Position numbers and translations under genes: made by a program. A stretch of 64,000 bases of DNA, from assembly GCA_025200525.1 (NCBI GenBank), contig CM045761.1, forward strand, positions 40,742,190-40,806,189, in the 5' to 3' direction. Numbering within the stretch: the first letter of the stretch is position 1; each line of letters starts with the position of its first letter. Source of the DNA: Camellia lanceoleosa. Taxonomy: Eukaryota > Streptophyta > Magnoliopsida > Ericales > Theaceae. The notes under the pieces are model-generated. The model ran no database searches. It was not told where the DNA came from and saw only the letters and a list, made by a program, of their open reading frames with translations. This document shows, one piece after another, positions 57,846 through 64,000 of the stretch.

Positions 57846-59186
57846 AGCCTATCAGTGCACGTGAGAAGCCATAAGCAGACCCCAGATTGAAATATCAGCC
57901 TGGATCTTCTTCAGCTATTTCAGCACTGCTTCTTCTTCCAACTACTTTTCTCTCTGCTTCTTTACCTCTTTATCCTTTCTAAAGGCTTCAGCTTGGTCCA
58001 AATCTGGGGGTTAGAAGTACTGCCCACTTTTAGTCATATGGTCCACCTCTTCAGAGTCCTAGGTATTGTCTGACAGGTCTTCACCCTAATCCTCGTTGGT
58101 GTGAGCCAAAAACAGATCATCATCCTCCCACCATGCGCCTCCGACAGCCGACAAACAATTGTCTGGTTCTGGCCTAATCATTCTCTCATTAGAAACATCC
58201 CTCACAGGGCATTGAGCTATTCCAGCTTCCTATTTGTATTGATCCCTTTCTTGCACAAACGACTTCAATGCAGCTTCTTGTTCAGTATTCGCAATAGTCA
58301 CAATGCCCAATTCTTGAGCTAAATTCTTAATACTGGTGCTCTCCGACAATTTCCCCTTATCTTCGGCCATTCCGGCCATTGCAATTATTCTTACTCCATT
58401 TTCTTCATGTTTTGGCTGAATTTCCTCTTCTTTGTCAGGTCGTCACTAAGCCACCCGGAGTTATCTGTCGACCCATTCAGATCAAACTAGTCAATCTGCA
58501 TGTCCCCCTGATCTTGCTCGTCGTAGAACTGCAGATTGTCTAAGTCTTCTTCCAGCTCCGCTAGGTCATCTAGACCCTAACTTGGGCCATCCTCTCAAAC
58601 CACACTAACCTCCGCTACTGTCGGCAATACCACTTCGAGTTTGGCTTGATCAGTCAATATAATGTAACAGCATGGGTCATACACCCCCTGAGATAAGTCT
58701 GCAAAGCTCTCAAGCAATAGACTGGCATTCTCCTCCAAGGTCAACCTCCCTCCTTCTGCCACTATCACCACCACTGGTTCAGGTTAAAGAGTGGAAATGT
58801 TCACCATGCACAAGTCCGTGCTCTCAAGGATGAACACAGCCTGTTTGGGTAGGTGAGAAGGAGTCATGTATACACTGGGGTCATATGGGATAGCCAACGT
58901 ATGTATTAGATTTAGGTTCCAAGGTGGGAGAACTTGGGTGTGGGCTGGAAGAGGGTTAGTAGTCACATTTGGCTTTTGTGGTGGCGCTATCACCTTGGTG
59001 ACGCAGCTTGTAGCATTAGTCGGTGTCATGACCGTGTTGCTGGTGAAAGGCACAGTATTTGGCCGGGTTGTGTTTAGGTGGGAAGGGATCGAGTAGTGGG
59101 CGTTGTTCCAATGACTTAAGATGCCCTTTTTTTATCAGCACCCTTAGGGCTTGGGATAAAGGCATATAAAGTGGGGTAAAGACCCT
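57846..59186 (-). pseudogene. gag C-terminal part of element 2, heavily decayed
   Basis: 58784-59053 carries the KPNVTTNPLPAHTQVLPPWN and YDPSVYMTPSHLPK blocks that follow the zinc knuckle in the other two elements; the knuckle itself (HQQHGHDTD) is near 59030-59060, in another frame and with a stop after HDTD. 57846-58780 corresponds to the acidic segment at 62600-63450 of element 3, with many stops. Confidence 0.6.
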
Positions 59187-60286
59187 TTAAGATCGGGCTT
59201 GGCTATTTGAGGTTTGTGGATTTGTACTGGCAAAAGGTTTGGTAGTTTTAGGTGTCACGGTAACGACATTCACATCAGATGGCCGTGCAGTTGTGCTTCC
59301 ACTCATGGTTGCATTGGAACTGTGTGTGAAAGGCCTTTTAGGCTGCTTCTTTTCATCAGTTATCAACCCCTGTTTCATTGCATCTTCAATCTGAACCCCT
59401 ATCTCGTGGAGCTCAGCGAATGTAAACAATGGCAAGACTATCATCTTTTGCAATAATTTTCCTTATAGGTTGTAGACCACCATTTTGATTTGATCCTTCT
59501 CAGACGATCTGATAGTCATCATAGAGGCCTTGGCCCTCCATCTCATTACAAAGTCCAAGAAGCCCTCTTTTGGCTCCTGATGGGTCACTTCAAGATCACA
59601 GGTTTTGACCTCAATCTGGGTATTATAGGAGTACTGTGTGATGAAGGCCTCAGCCATTTCCTCCCAGTTCCGTTTCACAGAGTCTTCCAGCTTTGCATAC
59701 CAGATAGCCATTATCCCTGACAAGGTTCGGCTGAAAAGCGATAGCTTTTGAAGTCTGGTAAGGCCTATTAGTCGTTGGATGTTTGAGAATAACCGCAGAT
59801 GGACCATAAGATCCCCAAAGCCATCAAACTGATCTGTGTGAGGCATCTTGAATCTGTCTGGCAAAGTTACTGCGGAGTCAGTGTATCCATCTTCGATGTT
59901 AGGGATTAAGTTCACACCTTGTGCCCATTTGAAAAGCTTTTCTAGCTTGTTGACCTTCAGTGCAGTGGGGTCTACCTTGAATTCAAATGGGGCCTCAGTT
60001 TGGTACACTGGTGTCTTGGAGGCTTGCGGTGGGATGGAGTCTACTAGAATGCCCTGATTTTTAGCCTGAGCATTAATAATGATTCCGGGTGCCGGGATAC
60101 CCACTAGAGGTGATGGGAAGCAGAAGCCACTGCTTGCTGTGGCTGCTTTTGTTGCAGCCTATTTATCACTTCCACTTGATGGGCTGTAACTTCAGCTTGG
60201 TGGGTAGTATCTAGCTGCATGGTTTTAATGGTTTGCTGGAGATGACAAAGCATGTCTTCCATGCTAACTGGGGGATGTTGAGCCAT
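59187..60286 (-). pseudogene. gag N-terminal and core of element 2
   Basis: N-terminal helix-prone segment (60286-60104: SMEDMLCHLQQTIKTMQ). Then a retrotransposon gag core in a 213-codon open stretch (60104-59463: LFKWAQGVNLIPNIEDGY, LQKLSLFSRTLSGIMAIWYA, VMRWRAKASMM). A stop at about 59463 is followed by QKMIVLPLFTFAELHEIGVQ (59453-59187). The stretch 59187-60104 aligns with element 1 gag (3637-4292 plus 12727-12960). Confidence 0.8.
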
Positions 60287-61198
60287 CAGAACTGGCGAAT
60301 AATCTCTTACTGGAGTGGAAGTAGAAGACTAAGCCTGACTGGGTATAGGTGAAGTAAAAGGTGACTGCTAGACTGGTGAATTATGCCTAACACCCTTCTA
60401 TCTCATAATTGGTAGGAGTGAAGCAAACATTGGCTGTCCCCTAACAAGATCCTCAGATCTGTAAAGTCTTCTTATACGAGTCCAGAGTGCTTGGAGGGTA
60501 ATAGAACTGTCCAAAGCAATTGTGAGAATGCAAAAAGAAATAAAGCAAAAAGAAAGTGAAAAATCAGAAACCGCACAACACCTTAGCTCAGATGTGAACA
60601 AGATACAGTTGTAATCATAAGCTGTAGAACTGCACTCAACACTGATTTTTGCCCCCAAAAACTGAGACCCAAACTTGCAACTGATACATACATTCTTATA
60701 GAATTTCACTCTAAAAGCACATACTAGTTAAGTGAAAGCCAAAACAGCCCTATGATGGGGTAGGGTTACCTTGTCCTAGTTTTGTCAGGAATTAGGGGTT
60801 AACTATTCAAGCAAAATGGTTTCAAACAATCCTGCATTCGGGTAAGCAACCTGTCCTAGTTTGCAACAGTTTCTATGGCTTTTGATATGCAACTAGGCCA
60901 ATTGGTCAAAAAGGATACCTCAGCAAGACTATCTAATATACCTTTCACACCAAACATCGAGAAGTGAAAAGGGGATCAAATGGTACAGCGGTAGTCCAGA
61001 TCTAAGGGTTGTGTTCCCATTGTGGCAGAGCCCACAATCGGTCAGCCTTTTGGCAAGCTTTTCCAAGCAAGGCTCCGGCAAACCCTTCAGGAATAGCAAA
61101 TGGCAAACACAATGATTTAGGTGCACTAATGCAAATGCAAAGGAACACATAAGTGTAGATAAAATGTCATATCATGAGTTCGAGTCAAGTTCTCTAAG
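60287..61198 (-). other. Untranslated leader of element 2
   Basis: About 0.9 kb between PBS and gag, no coding signal. 60990-61100 resembles 2740-2850 of element 1 reversed. Confidence 0.6.
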
Positions 61199-61216
61199 TC
61201 CCCAGTAGAGTTGCCA
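61199..61216 (-). other. Primer-binding site, tRNA-Arg type
   Basis: The minus strand reads TGGCAACTCTACTGGGGA, five bases from the LTR end at 61222. About three mismatches to the expected tRNA-Arg complement, two or more explained by C-to-T decay. Confidence 0.75.
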
Positions 61217-61221
61217 GAAAC

Positions 61222-62223
61222 TGTAGCTCGACTTTTTCGCGCTCTCTTTCGGAAGGATTAAAAGAAAGCCCTACAGTTCGGACTCTCACGGTTCTGAATC
61301 TAATCTCACAAGTGCACTGTGAAATTGATAAAAACCAAAGAGTTCAAATCCGGCAAATCTTTTGAAAAATCGATTTTGAATCAAAAATGCCAAAATTGGA
61401 CTGCTTTGCTAGATACAGAGTCGCTACCTAAATATTTTTATTTTTGGGCAAATTTAGAAAACCCATAATTCGTGCCAAAAGCCACGTGTCCGTCATCACC
61501 AAAGTTGCCTCGGCTCGAGAACTTGGGTACAAGAGGCGAAGGCCATGAATTGAGCACCCCTGCTCGCTCGATCAAAGATCGGCCTCTACTGATCATGATA
61601 TGATTTTTTATCAACATTATGTGCTCTTGTTCCGGTTATTAGGCTAACTTTACTATGTGATGCGCACAAGCAAGTATAGACTAGTTTGCTCGAGTTGGAA
61701 CAATTCAATTTCATGTTTGTTTTGTGAAAAGAGTTTGGATTTGCTACCTCAAGTGGGCTTAAAGTTTGCGAATTTGCCACTCAACAAAGTGGGCTTAAAA
61801 CATATATTCATTGAATCGTTCCAATTCAAGCAACAAACTTTCATCCACAGGCATTCAAACAGTTTAACAAGTATGCATTTAGCCTCATGGCAAGCATGCT
61901 AGTTATGGCAATTACTCACACTCATGCAAATATGCTAAAGCACTAAAAACTTACCTAGTACTCCAAGCTAAGAAGATAAAACAAAAGAGTTAGAAAAATA
62001 TGCATGATTCCTAACTATACAAGATGTCTAATGCAACACATGCAATATGCAATTAAATAGGCTTGGCTATTAATATGACATATAAATTAATTCAAGACAT
62101 GTGGTTAAACACGTATTCAACAAAGTAATTGAAATGACAATGCAGTTTGAATGATGTGCCGAGCCTCGGTGTATGCAAGACAAGATAAATGGATGCAACC
62201 ATAAGGTATGCCAATTGAAATAT
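61222..62223 (-). mobile_element. 5' LTR of element 2, truncated
   Basis: Collinear with the last 1 kb of the 3' LTR (29605-30605). It ends abruptly at AATTGAAATATGT (62223), where family-B sequence should go on for about 2.4 kb more. A G-box is at 61483-61488. Confidence 0.85.
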
Positions 62224-63453
62224 GTCACCAACAGCACGGTCATGACACCGACCATTGTTATAGATTGCGTCATGAGATCCAGGATCTTATTGATAAGCAG
62301 GTGATTGCGCCTCCCGAAAAACCCAACGTCACGACAAATCCTCTCACACCACATAACCAAGCCCCTTCTCCCAACAGAATCAACTTCATCCAAACTGGGG
62401 TCGTGTCTTACGATCCTAGTATCTATATCACCCCATCCCACCTACCTAAGCCGGAGGTGATCCTTCCTGTCTGCACTGACTTGTGCATGATGGACATCTC
62501 TGCAACCCAATCTAAGCCAGTGGTGGTGACCACCGAAGATGGGACAGGGCAGATTTCAGAGCAAAAGGGAGTTGCTGAGTCTGAGATTGAACAACCCGGG
62601 AATCTTGCTGGAGGAGCTTATGATCCGAGTGAATACATCGAATCAGTGGGCCGGTCTGAGCTGAGTGTGGGGCTGCCAGAAAAAGCAGAATTATGTGTGA
62701 TTCAGGGGGACAGATTTGAACGGGGAACAGATGATCTAACAGTTGTGGGAGAGGACTTTGCCAACCTCCAGTTCTTCAGTGACCAAGAATCAGGGGATAC
62801 AACAATCAACTGGTTTGACTATGAGGAGTTGGCAGAAGTTACCGGATGGTTAGATGATCAGCCAGACATTGTAGAATTTCAATCGAGCGAGGGCGGCAAG
62901 AGTATTAGTCTTGGCGAAAATTTGAGAGTTAGAACACACCGCCGGAGAGCGCCGGCACGAAGAATTTTGCTCAGAAATGTGGGGATTGTAAATGAAGGGA
63001 GTATTGAACCACCAGCTATACTGACGCAGTTGGAACAACAAAGATTTGAGGATTCTGAGAGAATCAGAAAAGCTAAGGCCCATATGGGGGTCGAGAGTCT
63101 TTGTGTGCGAGAGCGAAAATGTTGCGGGCATAAGAACTGAAGGTGCTGCGAGTACGATCATACCGGAGCCGGACAGGTGTTTGTCGGCTGTCGACAGAAT
63201 GTGGTGGGAAGACGATGACTTATGTCTTGCCCACACAGATGAAGATTGGGGAAGTAATCAACCAGATGATACCTGGTATATTGACGAGGTCGCTCATATG
63301 ACAAGAAGTGGGCGATATTTCAATCCCCAGCACTTAGACCAACCTGAGGCGTCTGGGAAAGACAAAGAAGCTGAGAAACAGAAGGAGAAACAGATTGAAG
63401 AAGAAGCTGTGCTCAAGCAACTGAAGAAGATACAAGCAGACATCTCCATCTAG
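62224..63453 (+). pseudogene. gag C-terminal part of a third Tat element (element 3)
   Basis: Starts inside the zinc-knuckle motif (CHQQHGHDTDHCYRLRHEIQ, the first cysteine contributed by the LTR junction), then KPNVTTNPLTPHNQAPSPN, SIYITPSHLPKPEV, and a long acidic region. A frameshift in the 63046-63140 overlap joins to a second open stretch (DRMWWEDDDLCLAHTDEDWG, MTRSGRYFNPQHLDQPEASG, lysine/glutamate-rich end to 63450). The ATG at 62208 is LTR sequence and not a true start. Stops at 63451 and shortly after break the link to the protease. Confidence 0.8.
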
Positions 63454-63501
63454 GGACTGCTTATGGCGTCGTGAGTACATAGGTAGGCTGTCCTATCTGC
63501 T

Positions 63502-64000
63502 ATGGACAAGGCCAAACTCTCTATAGATACTACACCGGAAGCGGTGGTTGATTTGGTTTTTCCGGGAGGAGGTTCCCCGGCATTAACCTTTTCAGACAAA
63601 GAACTACCGCCTGAGGGCACGAATCATAACAAACCCCTCTATGTTTCCGTGGAATGTAAAGACAAGTGGATACCGGTGGTACTTGTTGATACCGGGTCCG
63701 CCATCAATGTCTGCCCAGCCAGAACAGCGTATGCAATCGGGTTGAAGCCCGTGGACTTCGTCCCGACAACTCAGGTGATCAGAGCATATGATAATACTAG
63801 CAGAGAAGTGATGAGGACTGTCAAGATTCAGACCCAGGTTGGTCCAGGACAACACAACATCGAATTTCATGTCTTGGACGTTCCCGCGACCTTCAACTTA
63901 CTCTTGGGGCGACCGTGGTTTCACCAAGTAAAGGCAGTCTCTTCCACTTTACATCAAATGCTGAAGTACCCTCACGGGAAGGGGGTGGCTATTGTCTTCG
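63502..64000 (+). CDS. Aspartic protease of element 3, open to the window edge (partial)
   Basis: 166 codons without a stop: MDKAKLSIDTTPEAVVDLVF, the active-site VVLVDTGSAINVC (DTG at 63688-63696), LDVPATFNLLLGRPWFHQ, HQMLKYPHGKGVAIVF at the edge. It is clearly homologous to 57845-57310 of element 2 but less decayed. It is in the same frame as 63046-63450, separated by three stops (63451-63495), so it belongs to a broken polyprotein. The rest of pol should lie to the right of the window. Confidence 0.8.
   Translation, partial: MDKAKLSIDTTPEAVVDLVFPGGGSPALTFSDKELPPEGTNHNKPLYVSVECKDKWIPVVLVDTGSAINVCPARTAYAIGLKPVDFVPTTQVIRAYDNTSREVMRTVKIQTQVGPGQHNIEFHVLDVPATFNLLLGRPWFHQVKAVSSTLHQMLKYPHGKGVAIVF

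Larger units (their letters stand above)
29605..62223 (-). mobile_element. Giant Tat-lineage Ty3/gypsy element with antisense cargo genes (element 2)
   Basis: One minus-strand element, read from high to low coordinates: 5' LTR (62223-61222, truncated), PBS (61216-61199), leader, gag (60286 on), protease with G-patch, RT, RNase H, second RNase H, integrase (to 53056), then a 17.8-kb 3' region with two antisense genes (51082-52385; 42889-50246), a tandem array, PPT (35251-35239) and 3' LTR (35238-29605). The overlapping 1 kb of the two LTRs looks more than 90% identical by eye, supporting one element and an old insertion. Without solo LTRs and the hAT element the internal region is about 16.9 kb and the original full length about 23-24 kb, in the range of Ogre elements. 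RT, protease and integrase order and the double RNase H point to Tat. All frames are broken. Confidence 0.8.

Noticed and set aside
53056..60286. Endogenous pararetrovirus as source of the RT
   Set aside because: Integrase, LTRs, PBS and PPT are present, and domain order is that of Ty3/gypsy elements.
62208..62223. ATG at 62208 as the start of a 310-codon gene
   Set aside because: These bases are LTR sequence; the coding part begins in the middle of a gag zinc knuckle.

Overview
This is plant nuclear DNA, most likely from a eudicot, although the species cannot be read from it. It is a dense pile of transposable elements with no intact host gene, rRNA or tRNA that I could recognise. The signs are Ty3/gypsy elements with a tRNA-Arg-type primer site, plant mobile domain (PMD) sequence, an L1 LINE tail, and hAT, Mutator-like, CACTA and MITE remnants, all in AT-rich DNA. 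Every coding region seen is broken by stops, frameshifts or insertions, except a protease frame still open at the right edge.

Layout. (1) 1-16.8 kb: a plus-strand Tat-type gypsy element ('element 1') with the end of its 5' LTR (421-2609), PBS (2615), gag (3637-4292 and 12727-14562) and a 3' non-coding region, but no pol. Its gag is split by a minus-strand solo LTR (4293-12726). That LTR holds another solo LTR (6688-10056), which holds a hAT element (7719-8582), so the nest is four levels deep. (2) 16.8-29.6 kb: AT-rich DNA with MITEs, a LINE 3' end hit by a second LINE tail, a Mutator-like element, a 3.1-kb hAT element containing another solo LTR, and a CACTA-like element. (3) 29605-62223, minus strand: one very large Tat-lineage element ('element 2') with 3' LTR, PPT, tandem-repeat 3' region, pol with two RNase H domains, protease with G-patch, gag, PBS and a truncated 5' LTR. 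Between pol and the 3' LTR it carries two intron-containing genes in antisense: a PMD pseudogene (42889-50246) and a DUF7745-like pseudogene (51082-52385). Two solo LTRs of a sister family are inserted in it, one in the repeat array and one in the PMD gene. (4) 62224-64000: gag-protease of a third Tat element on the plus strand, fused head-on to the truncated LTR.

I call the two related LTR groups A (short 5' end to TATA, 4.4-5.1 kb without nested insertions; at 1-420, 4293-12726, 36862-41250, 43505-48166) and B (LTRs of elements 1 and 2). All four A copies sit inside B-family elements. Three have both ends visible with 5-bp target duplications and are solo LTRs. In two cases (gag of element 1, PMD gene of element 2) removing the LTR and one target copy gives back a continuous reading frame, which confirms the boundaries.

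Most notable: the antisense two-gene cargo of element 2; the degenerate GGCCGGCAGGCCACC-like clusters found twice per LTR and again just upstream of each antisense gene; a conserved hairpin near the LTR 3' end with one compensatory base-pair change; and a 27-copy tandem array in the retroelement 3' region. All family names rest on recognition by eye; no database search was possible.
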